Below, piece after piece: positions 9,949 to 20,476 of a DNA stretch of 42,065 nt. The position numbers were made by a program, and so were the translations under genes. The notes below the pieces were generated by a model. That model was given only the letters and a program-made list of their open reading frames with translations. It searched no databases and was not told where the DNA came from. The stretch is from an uncultured Gemmiger sp. GTDB taxonomy: Bacteria; Bacillota; Clostridia; Oscillospirales; Ruminococcaceae. The stretch covers positions 1-42,065 of the forward strand of contig CALXHO010000016.1 in the NCBI GenBank assembly GCA_944388125.1, in the 5' to 3' direction. The stretch's first letter is position 1. Each line of letters starts with the position of its first letter.

Positions 9949-10107
9949 TCAGACTTCGGAGAACGTCTCACACATGGTCTCGCCGGATTCGGCGCTGCGG
10001 TTCTTGACATGGATCTCTTTGGCAGTGCAGCAGCAGGAACCGTTGTTGTAGACGCAGTTCTCCACGTCGCAGCAGATGCCGTTGATGACATTGTTATCGT
10101 GATTCAT
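9949..10107 (-). CDS. DUF1540 small cysteine-rich protein
   Basis: A 52-residue protein with seven cysteines (12, 13, 18, 25, 26, 27, 46). The pattern IxCCxxxNC-Y-CxCxAxxIxV...CxTF is that of DUF1540, a small domain common in spore-forming and related Firmicutes; the cysteines suggest a metal site. The function is unknown. A strong AAAGGAGGT precedes the ATG at the right spacing, which supports translation. It is divergent from the metallophosphoesterase (66 bases apart) and convergent with thrC. Confidence 0.82.
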   Translation of the reverse strand: MNHDNNVINGICCDVENCVYNNGSCCCTAKEIHVKNRSAESGETMCETFSEV

Positions 10108-10173
10108 GGCCTGTCGACCTCCTTTCGCCACTTAGTATGGCACGGAGCGCGGCAGGCTATACGGGAGGGATAC

Positions 10174-10857
10174 ATGGCAATTTTTGCAATCGGGGATTTG
10201 CACCTTTCGCTGGGGGCCGACAAACCTATGGATGTATTTCCGGGGTGGCAGGGGTATCTGCCCAAGCTGGAAGCCAACTGGCGCAAGCTCATTGCCCCGG
10301 AGGACACCGTCGTCCTGGTAGGGGATACCAGCTGGGCGATGCATCTGAAAGATACCAAAGCGGATTTTGCCTTTCTGGAAACCCTTCCGGGCCAGAAATG
10401 GCTTTTGAAAGGAAATCATGACTATTGGTGGACTACCCGCAAAAAGATGGAGTCGTTTTTGGCGGAAAACGGTTTTGCTTCGCTGCATATCCTGCATAAC
10501 AATGCCTGCATTGTGGATGGGGTGGCGCTGTGCGGCACCCGTGGATGGCCCTTTGACGATACCGCCGCTCAGGATGCCAAGGTCATGGCCAGAGAGGCGG
10601 GACGGCTGAAAATGTCTCTGGAAGCGGCGGGGGAACTGCCCAAGCTTGCGTTTCTCCACTATCCGCCGGTGTACCCGGGGGCCTGCGCCCAGGAGATCGT
10701 GGATGTGCTGCATACTTACGGTGTGACGCAGTGCTGGTACGGTCATCTGCATGGCAAAGCCCTGCGCTATGCGGTGCAGGGAATACAGGACGGCATTGAG
10801 TACCGGCTGCTTTCCGCCGACGGCATTGCATTTTGCCCCCTTAAGATACGCGCCTGA
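10174..10857 (+). CDS. Calcineurin-like metallophosphoesterase
   Basis: Predicted phosphohydrolase with a two-metal centre. All motifs are present in order: GDLHLS (7-12), VGDTSW, KGNHDYWW, FLHYPP and YGHLHG, the last giving the GHxH end. The length (227 residues) and the GNHDYWW form match a conserved, uncharacterised Firmicute/Bacteroidetes group annotated as serine/threonine phosphatase or metallophosphoesterase; the substrate is not known. The ATG at 10174 follows GGGAGGG; the frame is open far upstream but runs across the DUF1540 gene without a ribosome site. Confidence 0.9.
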   Translation: MAIFAIGDLHLSLGADKPMDVFPGWQGYLPKLEANWRKLIAPEDTVVLVGDTSWAMHLKDTKADFAFLETLPGQKWLLKGNHDYWWTTRKKMESFLAENGFASLHILHNNACIVDGVALCGTRGWPFDDTAAQDAKVMAREAGRLKMSLEAAGELPKLAFLHYPPVYPGACAQEIVDVLHTYGVTQCWYGHLHGKALRYAVQGIQDGIEYRLLSADGIAFCPLKIRA

Positions 10858-10911
10858 ACGCAAAATTGCACGAAAAAATTCCAATTTGCTATGGCATTCT
10901 GCAAAGACGTG

Positions 10912-10920
10912 TGCTATAAT
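10912..10920 (+). promoter_or_regulatory. Extended -10 promoter for tig
   Basis: TGC followed by a perfect TATAAT (10915-10920). No good -35 lies 16-18 bases upstream, but the extended -10 can compensate. It is 33 bases before the trigger factor start. Confidence 0.65.
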
Positions 10921-10953
10921 ACCTTGTACCGCTATGTTTGGAGGAGTATTCTA

Positions 10954-12261
10954 ATGAATCTGATTTCTTGTGAAAAGCTCGAAAAAAGCATGGTCGAGCT
11001 GCAGTTTTCCATTGACGCCGACACTTTCAAAAATGCCGTGAGCGCGGCGTTCAAGCGTGAAAGCAAAAAATATAATGTCCCCGGCTTCCGCAAGGGCAAG
11101 GCTCCTCGCGCGATGATCGAGAAGATGTACGGTGCTGACATTTTCCATTACGACGCTGTCAACGATCTGTTCCCCGCTCAGTATGAGGAGGCCGTCAAGG
11201 CTGCCGGCATCGAGGTCGTCGGTGCTCCTGAGCCCGAGGTCGTCTCCATGTCCGAGGCTGAGGGTGCAACCCTGAAGGTCAAGGTTGCCGTCAAGCCCGA
11301 GGTCACTCTGGGTGAGTACGCCGGTTTAAGCGTCACCAAAAAGGTCAAGACTGTGGAGGACAGCGCTGTGGATGCAGAGCTGGCCCGCATGCAGGACCGC
11401 AACGGCCGTCTGCTGACCCGTGAGGGCAAGGCTGAGAACGGCGACACTGTCGACATCGACTTCGAGGGCTTTGTGGACGGCACCGCTTTTGAGGGCGGCA
11501 AGGCCGAGCATTACTCTCTGGTTCTGGGCAGCAACTCCTTCATCCCCGGTTTCGAGGATCAGCTGGTTGGCCATGCCGCCGGCGAGGAGTTCGACATCAA
11601 CGTCAAGTTCCCCGAGGAGTATCAGGCTTCCGAGCTGGCCGGCAAGGATGCCACCTTCAAGATCAAGCTGCATGAAGTCAAGTACAAGGAGCTGCCTGCT
11701 CTGGACGATGACTTTGCCAAGGATGTCAGCGAGTACGATACCCTCGATGAGCTGAAGGCTTCCATCCGCAAGGGCATGGAGGAGAACAACGACCGTCAGG
11801 CTGACCAGCAGGTCGAGAACGATCTGATCGAGCAGGTCGTCAACGGCATGCAGGCAGAGATCCCCCAGGCGATGTATGACAGCCGTGTGGATGAGCTGGT
11901 CCGCGATTTCGAGTACCGCCTCTCCCAGCAGGGTCTGAAGATGGACATGTATCTGCAGTACATGGGCATGACTGTGGATCAGCTGCGTGCCCAGTTTGCA
12001 GATCAGGCTGAAAAGCAGGTCAAGATGCGTCTGGCCATGGAAGCCATCGTTGCGAAGGAGAACATTGTCACCAGCGACGAGGAGTTCGAGGAAGAAGTCA
12101 AGCGCATTGCCGACGCCTACAAGATGGAGCCCGAGAAGGTCAAGTCCATCGTTGACGCCGACGCTGTGAAGAAGGATCTGGCCGTCAACAAGGCCATTGA
12201 TCTGGTCAAGGAAAAAGCCAACGTCACCACTGAACAGGTGAAGGAAGAAGAAAACGCCTGA
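10954..12261 (+). CDS. tig: Trigger factor (ribosome-bound chaperone, peptidyl-prolyl isomerase)
   Basis: Binds the ribosome exit tunnel and shields nascent chains. The 435 residues hold the N-terminal ribosome-binding domain with its signature GFRKGKAPRAMIEKMYG (about residues 44-60), an FKBP-type isomerase domain starting near GDTVDIDFEGFVDG (about 163) and the alpha-helical C-terminal chaperone domain ending in an acidic tail. The ATG at 10954 has GGAGGAG 7 bases upstream; a more distal ATG at 10891 lies upstream of the promoter and is excluded. It heads the common tig-clpP-clpX order. Confidence 0.97.
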   Translation: MNLISCEKLEKSMVELQFSIDADTFKNAVSAAFKRESKKYNVPGFRKGKAPRAMIEKMYGADIFHYDAVNDLFPAQYEEAVKAAGIEVVGAPEPEVVSMSEAEGATLKVKVAVKPEVTLGEYAGLSVTKKVKTVEDSAVDAELARMQDRNGRLLTREGKAENGDTVDIDFEGFVDGTAFEGGKAEHYSLVLGSNSFIPGFEDQLVGHAAGEEFDINVKFPEEYQASELAGKDATFKIKLHEVKYKELPALDDDFAKDVSEYDTLDELKASIRKGMEENNDRQADQQVENDLIEQVVNGMQAEIPQAMYDSRVDELVRDFEYRLSQQGLKMDMYLQYMGMTVDQLRAQFADQAEKQVKMRLAMEAIVAKENIVTSDEEFEEEVKRIADAYKMEPEKVKSIVDADAVKKDLAVNKAIDLVKEKANVTTEQVKEEENA

Positions 12262-12283
12262 GTCTGACTCCGGCGACTACGGG

Positions 12284-12319
12284 ACCGATACGGTACGTCT
12301 GCTGCCGTATCGGTTCGTT
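12284..12319 (+). terminator. Hairpin after tig
   Basis: A perfect 10-bp stem, ACCGATACGG (12284-12293) with CCGTATCGGT (12305-12314), with an 11-base loop. The tail TCGTTTAT has few Ts, so termination is probably partial and clpP can be read through from tig. Confidence 0.55.
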
Positions 12320-12369
12320 TATCCGTGAACGAACGCAGACAATTCTTTTTGTACAGGAGGGAACCGAAT

Positions 12370-12960
12370 ATGAGCCTTGTACCGTATGTTGTTGAGCAGA
12401 CCGCGCGCGGCGAGCGCAGCTACGATATTTTCTCCCGTTTGCTGAATGACCGCATCATTGTGCTGAGCGAGGATGTCAACCCCAGCTCCGCCAGCGTTGT
12501 TGTGGCGCAGCTTCTGTATCTGGAGGGCCAGGATCCCGAAAAGGACATCAGCTTCTATATCAACAGCCCGGGCGGTTCCATTTCGGACGGCATGGCCATC
12601 CATGACACCATGAAGTACATCAAGTGTGACGTGTCGACCATCTGTGTCGGCATGGCAGCTTCGATGGGCGCGTTCCTGCTGGCCAGCGGCACCAAGGGCA
12701 AACGCTTTGCACTGCCCAACTCCGAAATCCTGATCCATCAGCCGCTGATTTCCGGCGGCGGAATCTCCGGTCAGGCGACCGACATCAAGATTCAGGCGGA
12801 TCACATCGTCCATATCAGAAACCGTATGAACACGCTGCTGAGCGAGTACACCGGCCAGCCGCTGGAAGTCCTCCAGCGTGATACCGAGCGTGACAACTAT
12901 ATGACCGCGCAGCAGGCCGTGGATTACGGCCTGGTGGATGCGATCATCTCGAAACACTGA
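12370..12960 (+). CDS. clpP: ATP-dependent Clp protease proteolytic subunit
   Basis: Serine protease subunit forming the 14-mer barrel that degrades proteins fed in by ClpX or other Clp ATPases. The catalytic triad is visible: Ser98 in MAASMGAF, His123 in LIHQPL and Asp171 in QRDTERD. Length (196 residues) is typical with little or no propeptide. The ATG at 12370 follows CAGGAGGG; the frame runs back to 12325 but overlaps the intergenic hairpin. clpX starts 17 bases after its stop. Confidence 0.98.
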   Translation: MSLVPYVVEQTARGERSYDIFSRLLNDRIIVLSEDVNPSSASVVVAQLLYLEGQDPEKDISFYINSPGGSISDGMAIHDTMKYIKCDVSTICVGMAASMGAFLLASGTKGKRFALPNSEILIHQPLISGGGISGQATDIKIQADHIVHIRNRMNTLLSEYTGQPLEVLQRDTERDNYMTAQQAVDYGLVDAIISKH

Positions 12961-12977
12961 GAGCACGGGGGCATTTC

Positions 12978-14312
12978 ATGGCAAATCAAAATTCCGGCAA
13001 GGACGGAAAAGAACGGGAACTGATTTGCAATTTTTGCGGACGTTCGCAGAACCAGGTCGAACAGCTGATCATTGGCCCGGGTGTCAACATCTGCAAGGAC
13101 TGCATTGACATGTGCTACAATGCTCTGTACAAGGACGGGGACCGTCCCGCGCCGCCCAGGGCACAGGCACGCCGTGCCGCGGCACAGCACCGCAGCACAA
13201 ATCCGCTTGCCGACATCAATATCCTGACGCCCGCCGAGATCAAGGAGGGGCTGGACCAGTATGTCATTGGTCAGGACCAGGCTAAAAAGGTTCTGGCAGT
13301 GTCGGTATACAACCACTATAAGCGCATTCTTTCGGGACAGGAGAGCAGCGTCGAGCTGCAGAAGTCCAATGTCCTGATGCTCGGCCCCTCCGGCACCGGC
13401 AAGACGCTGCTTGCCCAGACGCTGGCCAAGATGCTGGGCGTGCCGTTCGCCATCGCCGATGCAACTACACTGACCGAGGCTGGTTACGTGGGCGAGGATG
13501 TGGAGAACATTCTGCTCAAGCTCATTCAGGCGGCAGACTATGACATTCCCAAGGCGGAGGTCGGCATCATCTACATTGATGAGATCGACAAGATCACTCG
13601 CAAGAGCGAGAATCCGTCCATCACCCGCGATGTCGGCGGTGAGGGTGTGCAGCAGGCCTTGCTGAAGATCCTGGAGGGCACGGTCAGCAATGTCCCGCCC
13701 CAGGGCGGCCGCAAGCATCCCCAGCAGGAGTTCATCCAGATCAACACCAAGAACATCCTGTTCATCTGTGGCGGTGCCTTTGATGGACTGGAAAAATTGA
13801 TCCAGAAACGCACCGACAACGCATCGCTGGGCTTTGGCAGCCAGCTGCGCACCAGCCTGGACAAGGATGAGACCCGCCAGAAGCTTCTGCGCCGGGTGGA
13901 ACCGGATGACCTGGTCAAGTTCGGTCTGATCCCTGAGCTGATCGGCCGTCTGCCTGTGGTGACTGTGCTGGATCCGCTGGATGAGCAGGCGCTTATCCGC
14001 GTGCTGACCGAGCCCAAAAACAGCATTGTGCGTCAGTACAAGGAACTGTTTGGCCTGGACAATGCGGAGCTGCGATTTACCGATGCGGCTCTCCATGCCA
14101 TCGCCAAAAAGACGATTGAGCGCAAGAGCGGCGCACGTGGCCTGCGCAGTGTGGTGGAGGAACTGCTGATTCCCATCATGTATGAGATCCCGTCCGATCC
14201 CACAATCATCCGTGTCGTGATCGACGAGGATACGGTGGAGGGCGGCAAACCGCACCTGGAGTACGGTGCTGCGCGCAAACGGTATAAGAATCAGGCACAG
14301 ATTCCCTATTGA
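12978..14312 (+). CDS. clpX: ClpX, ATPase and unfoldase of ClpXP
   Basis: AAA+ unfoldase that recognises tagged proteins and threads them into ClpP. The N-terminal zinc-binding domain has Cys17, Cys20, Cys39 and Cys42. Walker A is GPSGTGKT at 136-143, Walker B is IIYIDEIDK near 196-204, followed by the pore region and the sensor motifs with GARGLRS near 390. At 444 residues it is slightly longer than average, owing to an Arg/Ala/Pro linker (about 55-75). The ribosome site is modest (GGGGG). A strong terminator follows. Confidence 0.98.
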   Translation: MANQNSGKDGKERELICNFCGRSQNQVEQLIIGPGVNICKDCIDMCYNALYKDGDRPAPPRAQARRAAAQHRSTNPLADINILTPAEIKEGLDQYVIGQDQAKKVLAVSVYNHYKRILSGQESSVELQKSNVLMLGPSGTGKTLLAQTLAKMLGVPFAIADATTLTEAGYVGEDVENILLKLIQAADYDIPKAEVGIIYIDEIDKITRKSENPSITRDVGGEGVQQALLKILEGTVSNVPPQGGRKHPQQEFIQINTKNILFICGGAFDGLEKLIQKRTDNASLGFGSQLRTSLDKDETRQKLLRRVEPDDLVKFGLIPELIGRLPVVTVLDPLDEQALIRVLTEPKNSIVRQYKELFGLDNAELRFTDAALHAIAKKTIERKSGARGLRSVVEELLIPIMYEIPSDPTIIRVVIDEDTVEGGKPHLEYGAARKRYKNQAQIPY

Positions 14313-14337
14313 ATTCTGTCCTGCCAATCATGATTCC

Positions 14338-14378
14338 AAACGGCTGCGGAGCCACAAAGGTTCCGCGGCCGTTTTTTT
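14338..14378 (+). terminator. Strong terminator after clpX
   Basis: AAACGGCTGCGGAGCC (from 14338) pairs with GGTTCCGCGGCCGTTT with small irregularities around ACAAA, and is followed by seven Ts. It ends the tig-clpP-clpX unit. Confidence 0.85.
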
Positions 14379-14615
14379 ACTTTTAAAGGGAAAAAGAAAG
14401 TTTGATTTGGCGCTGTACCGTAGGGTCTGCCATCGGATCTTTCGGGGGAAAGAAGGAAAGATGGGATGAAAAGAGGGCGGAACGGAAGAAAAGCAAATCG
14501 TGTAGAAATACGGCAGAATGGCCGGTGCCTGCGGGAAATGGGTACTTCGGCCAAAGCGGACAGCCTGGAAAAGTATAAACTTTTTGTGAATTCAAAAAAA
14601 ATCTGTTTTGAGGAC
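14379..14615. other. Intergenic stretch between clpX and the groES promoter
   Basis: About 240 bases, purine-rich on the plus strand. I see no convincing gene: the one open frame (from 14466) runs through the groES promoter and CIRCE element and resembles no family. A short inverted motif is present near 14520-14560 (GGCC...GGCC), but no T-tract follows it. Confidence 0.5.
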
Positions 14616-14644
14616 TTGATTTTTTGGCGGCAAGTGACTACAAT
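14616..14644 (+). promoter_or_regulatory. Sigma-A promoter for groES-groEL
   Basis: TTGATT (14616-14621), a 17-base spacer and TACAAT (14639-14644), directly followed by the CIRCE operator. Confidence 0.85.
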
Positions 14645-14648
14645 AAGT

Positions 14649-14675
14649 TTAGCACTCAGGAAGAAAGAGTGCTAA
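14649..14675 (+). promoter_or_regulatory. CIRCE operator (HrcA binding site)
   Basis: Exact consensus: TTAGCACTC (14649-14657), 9 spacer bases, GAGTGCTAA (14667-14675). It lies just after the -10 box, over the transcription start, where HrcA repressor would block groESL expression except under heat or folding stress. hrcA itself is not in the window. Confidence 0.98.
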
Positions 14676-14693
14676 ATCAAATGGTTCACATAG

Positions 14694-15005
<312 letters not shown>

Positions 15006-15023
15006 TTGAGATTCACAGCATAA

Positions 15024-16673
<1,650 letters not shown>

Positions 16674-17024
16674 GCAGTGTAAAAATGCGTAGATAAGCCT
16701 TTTTTGACGGAAAAACGCTGGATTTACGCCAAACTTACGCCAACAACGCAAAATTAAAGCAAAACGCCATGTTGGCTGATTGAAAAGGCCGGTGCTCATG
16801 AATTATGAGCACCGACCTTTTTGCTTGTCCGAAAATCAGACGGACCATACTGTATTCGGTGGCGTCGGGTGTCAAAAGCAAAACAAATGTCATACCATGA
16901 GATTGCACGGCAGTCGTGTGGTCCGCTTGCAAAACGGCTGGGAACTTGTTATGCTTGATACAAGACACGGTGTCAAAGCATTGCGGCTTGCGGGCGGCAA
17001 TGCGGGAAATCGGAGGTGAAGATC
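16674..17024. other. Intergenic region after groEL
   Basis: About 350 bases. The first part (16674-16782) is AT-rich and has a short direct repeat (TTACGCCAA at 16722-16730 and 16734-16742). A strong terminator follows at 16783-16823. From 16838 to the hydrolase start I see no convincing gene; an open 40-codon stretch from 16897 has no ribosome site. A possible promoter lies at 16927-16955 (TTGCAA, 17 bases, TATGCT). Confidence 0.45.
16783..16823 (+). terminator. Strong terminator after groEL
   Basis: AAAAGGCCGGTGCTCAT (16783-16799) pairs with ATGAGCACCGACCTTTTT with one mismatch around a 5-base loop, ending in a T-run. It lies about 110 bases after the groEL stop. Confidence 0.88.
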
Positions 17025-17963
17025 TTGGCAAAAGCCTGGAAATATCTGGCGGCGGGGGCTGCAGCACTGTTTGTGGCAGAGTGGAAATTGTCCGACATTG
17101 CAATCAAGCCCCGCCAGCAGCTGGATACCAAAGAAAAATGCGCGGAGGAGCTCAAGCTTTCGGGAATCGATCCCGAGGACGTGGAGAAAAACTGGAACCG
17201 GCAGGATTTTACGCTGAAAAGCCGGTACGGTTACCGTCTGCGGTGTACACTGATCCCCAAAAATCCAGAGGTGCGGCATACGGACGGCCGGACACGGGTG
17301 GCTGTCATTGTTCACGGCCACGGCGAGAACCGCTGTTCCAGTATGAAATATGCAAAGGTGTTCCGGGATTTGGGCTTTGAAACCATCATTTACGATCAGC
17401 GCAATCACGGTGCCTCCGACAAGGCACTCACCACCATGGGACGCCGGGAAGCAGATGACCTGGCCACAGTCTGTGCCTGGGCGCGACGCCGGTTCGGAAA
17501 AAGCTGCCTGCTGGGAACCCATGGAGAGTCCATGGGGGCTGCTACGGTCATGCTGCACAGTGCCATGGATCACAACCTCGCCTTTGTGGTGGAGGACTGC
17601 GGGTATTCCAGCCTGAAACGCCAGTTGGCTTACGTGATGAAGACACGCTATCATCTGCCGCCCGCTCTGCTTTTGTATCCCAGCATGGGAATGGCATGGC
17701 TGCGCACCGGCGTGCGTTTCTCTCAGGTGGAACCGGCGGAGGCAGTGGCACGCAGCGGGGATACCCCCATGCTGTTCATCCATGGTGACGCCGATACCTA
17801 CGTCCCGTTCTTTATGCTGGACGAAAACTATAATGCCAAGCGCATCGGAGCCCGCCGGAAGGTGGTTTTTCCCGGCGCGGCCCATGCCATGAGCCTGCTG
17901 TCGGATCCGGAGCGTTACCGCAACGAAATCGAAGCTTTTCTGAAAGACAATCATATCCTGTGA
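17025..17963 (+). CDS. Alpha/beta hydrolase with N-terminal membrane anchor
   Basis: Predicted serine hydrolase of unknown substrate, probably anchored to the membrane by a short N-terminal hydrophobic segment (residues about 5-16). The oxyanion region is VIVHGHGENR, the nucleophile is Ser169 in HGESMGAA, the acid is in FIHGDADTYVP, and the histidine is in GAAHAMS. This resembles the YqkD/BEM46-like peptidase S9-related group, where a substrate is rarely known. The start is taken as TTG 17025 because GGAGG lies 8 bases upstream; a GTG at 17016 would overlap that site. Length is 312 residues. A VanZ-like gene follows after 23 bases. Confidence 0.85.
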   Translation: MAKAWKYLAAGAAALFVAEWKLSDIAIKPRQQLDTKEKCAEELKLSGIDPEDVEKNWNRQDFTLKSRYGYRLRCTLIPKNPEVRHTDGRTRVAVIVHGHGENRCSSMKYAKVFRDLGFETIIYDQRNHGASDKALTTMGRREADDLATVCAWARRRFGKSCLLGTHGESMGAATVMLHSAMDHNLAFVVEDCGYSSLKRQLAYVMKTRYHLPPALLLYPSMGMAWLRTGVRFSQVEPAEAVARSGDTPMLFIHGDADTYVPFFMLDENYNAKRIGARRKVVFPGAAHAMSLLSDPERYRNEIEAFLKDNHIL

Positions 17964-17986
17964 CTGGTACCTGAGGAGGCGGCCGC

Positions 17987-18466
17987 GTGAAAAAGTGGAT
18001 ATTTCTGGCGGTCACGCTGTTTTTGATGGTGCTGATTTTCTGCCTGAGCGCCCAGGAAGGGGAGCAATCCTATGCGCTGAGCCAGGAAGTGGCTCAGCAG
18101 ATGCAGGAAAACACAGCCACCCAGACAGTTGTCCCGGCGTGGTTCAGCGAAAATTTTCATGCCAACGTGCGCAAGTGGGCCCATGTCTATCTGTATGCCT
18201 TGCTGGGCATCAGTGCGGCCCTCACGGTTTCGGGATTTGCCGGACTTCGCTGGCAGAAACGGGCAGGGACAACGGCCCTCTGTTGCGGTGGGATTGCAGC
18301 GGCAATCTGCTTTGCCTATGCGGCGGGGGATGAATTGCATCAGTATTTTGTGCCGGGGCGTGCCTGCCTGGTCACGGATGTATTTGTGGATTCCATTGGC
18401 TTTTTACCGGGAATTGCAGTGGTCTGCTGGCTTTGGTATCGGCATATCCGGAAAAGATACCACTAA
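17987..18466 (+). CDS. VanZ-like family membrane protein
   Basis: A 159-residue protein with four predicted membrane segments (about 5-20, 61-82, 95-112 and 133-151). The family residues are visible: RKWAHVYLYALLG and, near the third segment, AAGDELHQYFVPGRACLVTDVFVDSIG, the DExxHQxFxPGRxxxxxDVxxNxxG pattern. VanZ in enterococci gives teicoplanin tolerance, but most chromosomal homologues have no known role, so no resistance is claimed. The start is GTG 17987 with TGAGGAGG upstream. A strong terminator follows. Confidence 0.88.
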   Translation: MKKWIFLAVTLFLMVLIFCLSAQEGEQSYALSQEVAQQMQENTATQTVVPAWFSENFHANVRKWAHVYLYALLGISAALTVSGFAGLRWQKRAGTTALCCGGIAAAICFAYAAGDELHQYFVPGRACLVTDVFVDSIGFLPGIAVVCWLWYRHIRKRYH

Positions 18467-18480
18467 AATGTTATAGACGA

Positions 18481-18542
18481 ACGGCCGTACAGAGAGCCAT
18501 ACCGCATTGCGGCTGGCCTTTCTGTATGGTCGTTGCTTTTTT
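18481..18542 (+). terminator. Terminator after the VanZ-like gene
   Basis: ACGGCCGTACAGA (18481-18493) pairs with TCTGTATGGTCGT (18521-18533) using two G-U pairs; the interior has AGCC/GGCT. The tail is TGCTTTTTT. Confidence 0.8.
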
Positions 18543-18588
18543 GGGGCATCCTTTCTGGGAGACTGCCGGAAAAGAGAGGAGGCTTCAC

Positions 18589-20196
18589 ATGACACGCCGA
18601 CGTCTGACCGCCTTGTATGCCATATTTGTCTGTCTGTTTGCCGTCGTGGTCTGCCGTGTGCTGTGGATCTCTACGGATACCGGCTATGCAGTAAGAGCGG
18701 GAGCGCAGTCCGTCTCCACAACACAGCTGCCCAGGGAGCGGGGCGATTTCTTTGACCGGGACGGCAGGCGTCTGACCGGGCTGAAAAAGGTGTGGTATGC
18801 GCTGTGCATTCCCGGGGATTCCAGCTATTCTCAGCTGTTCCCCTATGTGCCATATACACAGCAGAACCTTTTGTACGACAACAGAAACAGCTCTCTGCCT
18901 TTTCTGATCGAAGTCTCTGATGACCTGAGCGGCAGCGGGGTGTATACCTATCCTGTCCGGGAACGGTATCTGGAACTGCCCGTCGCAGTCCATCTGATTG
19001 GTTATCTGGACGGGGACGGGCACGGCGTGTCGGGACTGGAACTGGCCTACGATGATATTCTCAGCACTTCTTCGGACGAGCAGGTGGTGGAGTGTGCTAC
19101 TACGGCGCAGGGAAGCCTGCTGGAAGGCAGTACCCCAAGCCTGGCGACAGAGGAACAGGGCAGTGGAGCGGGAGTGGAGCTGACGTTGGATGCAGCCATT
19201 CAGCGGGCCTGTGAGGGCATTGCCCATGCGTCCATGGAAAAGGGTTGCATTCTCGTGGCGGATGTGGCGGATGCCTCTGTCCTTGCCAGTGTCAGTGTCC
19301 CGGAGTTTGATCCAAACGACATCCAGAAAAGCATTGATGCGAATGATACCTCCCTCATCAACCGGGCATTTTCCGCATTCAATGCGGGGTCGGTGTTCAA
19401 GGTGGTTCTGGCGGCGGCTGCATACGAGGAGGGCCTGGACTGGTTCACCCACACCTGTGAGGGATCTATCGAGGTGGGGGACCAGACCTACCGCTGCGCC
19501 CTGGGCAAGGCACATGGCACCGTCAATCTTCGCGGAGCGCTGGAACAAAGCTGCAACTGTTATTTTGTGGCCCTGGGACAGGCACTGGGGGCAGAGCGTG
19601 TCCTGGAGATGGCCCAGCGCTTTGGTTTCGGCAAAGCCACTGCCGTGGCGGGCGGGCTCAAGACCAGCGCGGGAACGCTGCCGGATCTGGAAACTCTGCA
19701 AAGCGCCGGGCAGCTTGCCATGTTCTCTTTCGGACAGGGAGAACTGATAGTGACGCCTCTTCAGGTGACGTCCATGATGCTGACGGTGGCGGGGGACGGC
19801 AATTTGCGGCGCCCGTCCTTCGTGCGGGGGATTGTGGACAGCGAGACAGTGGAATTGCTGGAAAGCCCCACGCAGGCGGAGCCGGAATTTGTGTGCAGCC
19901 CGGATACGGCGAGGGTGCTGCGCAGCATGCTGCAAAGCGTGGTGGAGGAAGGCATCGGCGGGGATGCGGCTCCCAAAACCGGAACGGCGGGAGGAAAAAC
20001 CGGTACGGCACAGACGGGACAGTTCGATGCGGAGGGAGAGGAACTTCTCAATTACTGGTTTTCGGGCTTTTACCCCGCGGAAAATCCCAGATATGTGATC
20101 ACCGTTTTACAGGATGCAGTTCTGGAACCGGAGGTGTCCAGCGCGGCAATCTTTGCCCGGGTAGCGGACGCTGTCTGTGCGCTGGAAAATGGTTGA
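18589..20196 (+). CDS. Class B penicillin-binding protein (peptidoglycan transpeptidase)
   Basis: Cross-links peptidoglycan; class B enzymes work in elongation, division or spore cortex synthesis. The 535 residues have a single N-terminal anchor (about 6-24), a non-catalytic domain beginning at PRERGDFFDRDGRRLT, and a transpeptidase domain with Ser268 in SVFK (SxxK), SCN (about 325-327) and KTG. KTGTA occurs twice seven residues apart (Lys463 and Lys470); the second, GGKTGTAQ, matches the usual context. The protein is shorter than vegetative PBP2 or SpoVD and has no PASTA repeats. The ATG at 18589 follows GAGAGGAGG. A terminator lies directly upstream and no clear promoter is visible for this gene. 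Confidence 0.9.
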   Translation: MTRRRLTALYAIFVCLFAVVVCRVLWISTDTGYAVRAGAQSVSTTQLPRERGDFFDRDGRRLTGLKKVWYALCIPGDSSYSQLFPYVPYTQQNLLYDNRNSSLPFLIEVSDDLSGSGVYTYPVRERYLELPVAVHLIGYLDGDGHGVSGLELAYDDILSTSSDEQVVECATTAQGSLLEGSTPSLATEEQGSGAGVELTLDAAIQRACEGIAHASMEKGCILVADVADASVLASVSVPEFDPNDIQKSIDANDTSLINRAFSAFNAGSVFKVVLAAAAYEEGLDWFTHTCEGSIEVGDQTYRCALGKAHGTVNLRGALEQSCNCYFVALGQALGAERVLEMAQRFGFGKATAVAGGLKTSAGTLPDLETLQSAGQLAMFSFGQGELIVTPLQVTSMMLTVAGDGNLRRPSFVRGIVDSETVELLESPTQAEPEFVCSPDTARVLRSMLQSVVEEGIGGDAAPKTGTAGGKTGTAQTGQFDAEGEELLNYWFSGFYPAENPRYVITVLQDAVLEPEVSSAAIFARVADAVCALENG

Positions 20197-20221
20197 CATT
20201 GGAGAACAGAGGGCATATAAT
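20193..20221 (+). promoter_or_regulatory. Perfect-consensus promoter of the alaS transcript
   Basis: TTGACA (20193-20198), a 17-base spacer and TATAAT (20216-20221), all consensus. The -35 overlaps the stop codon of the penicillin-binding protein gene. Such a strong promoter fits a transcript controlled mainly by the downstream T-box. Confidence 0.92.
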
Positions 20222-20227
20222 AACACT

Positions 20228-20476
20228 ATAAATGGAAACAGGCAAAGACGGGGTCAATCTCCCGGAACTTTCGTGTGCAGAGAGGACGCTGCCAGGCTGA
20301 AAAGCGTCTCACGAAACCCGGAGCATCGCCGCCCCCGAGCCCCCGGCAGAAACGGGCGTGTCCGCAGCGTTAATGCGGGGAAAGCGGCAGGTCTTTTTGG
20401 AGGCCTGCAAACCGGGTGGTACCACGGAGCAACTGGCCTTCGTCCCTGTATGACAGGGGCGGAGGCTATCTTTTTT
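20228..20476 (+). promoter_or_regulatory. T-box riboswitch before alaS
   Basis: Senses uncharged tRNA-Ala and allows read-through when alanine charging is low. The conserved T-box sequence GGGTGGTACCACGG is at 20414-20427. The intrinsic terminator follows: GCCTTCGTCCCTG (20436-20448) with CAGGGGCGGAGGC (20454-20466), then TATCTTTTTT. Upstream, TTTCGTG and CACGAAA pair as part of stem I, with an AGAGAG motif and a GACGCT/AGCGTC distal helix inside. The specifier could be GCA at 20323-20325 or a nearby GCC; I could not place it with certainty. Confidence 0.93.

Noticed and set aside
12924-14327. 467-codon open frame antisense to clpX
   Set aside because: A mirror of the strongly biased codon use of clpX; no start signal and no recognisable family. 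Similar antisense frames over groEL, alaS, ligA and the membrane protein gene were left out for the same reason.
14466-14675. 69-codon open frame between clpX and groES
   Set aside because: It runs through the groES promoter and CIRCE operator, has no ribosome site and resembles nothing known.
16722-16742. Direct repeat TTACGCCAA after groEL
   Set aside because: Two copies 12 bases apart in AT-rich sequence; too short to suggest an attachment site or CRISPR.
16780-17019. 79-codon open frame after groEL
   Set aside because: It starts within the terminator hairpin and has no ribosome site; a shorter ATG at 16897 has none either.
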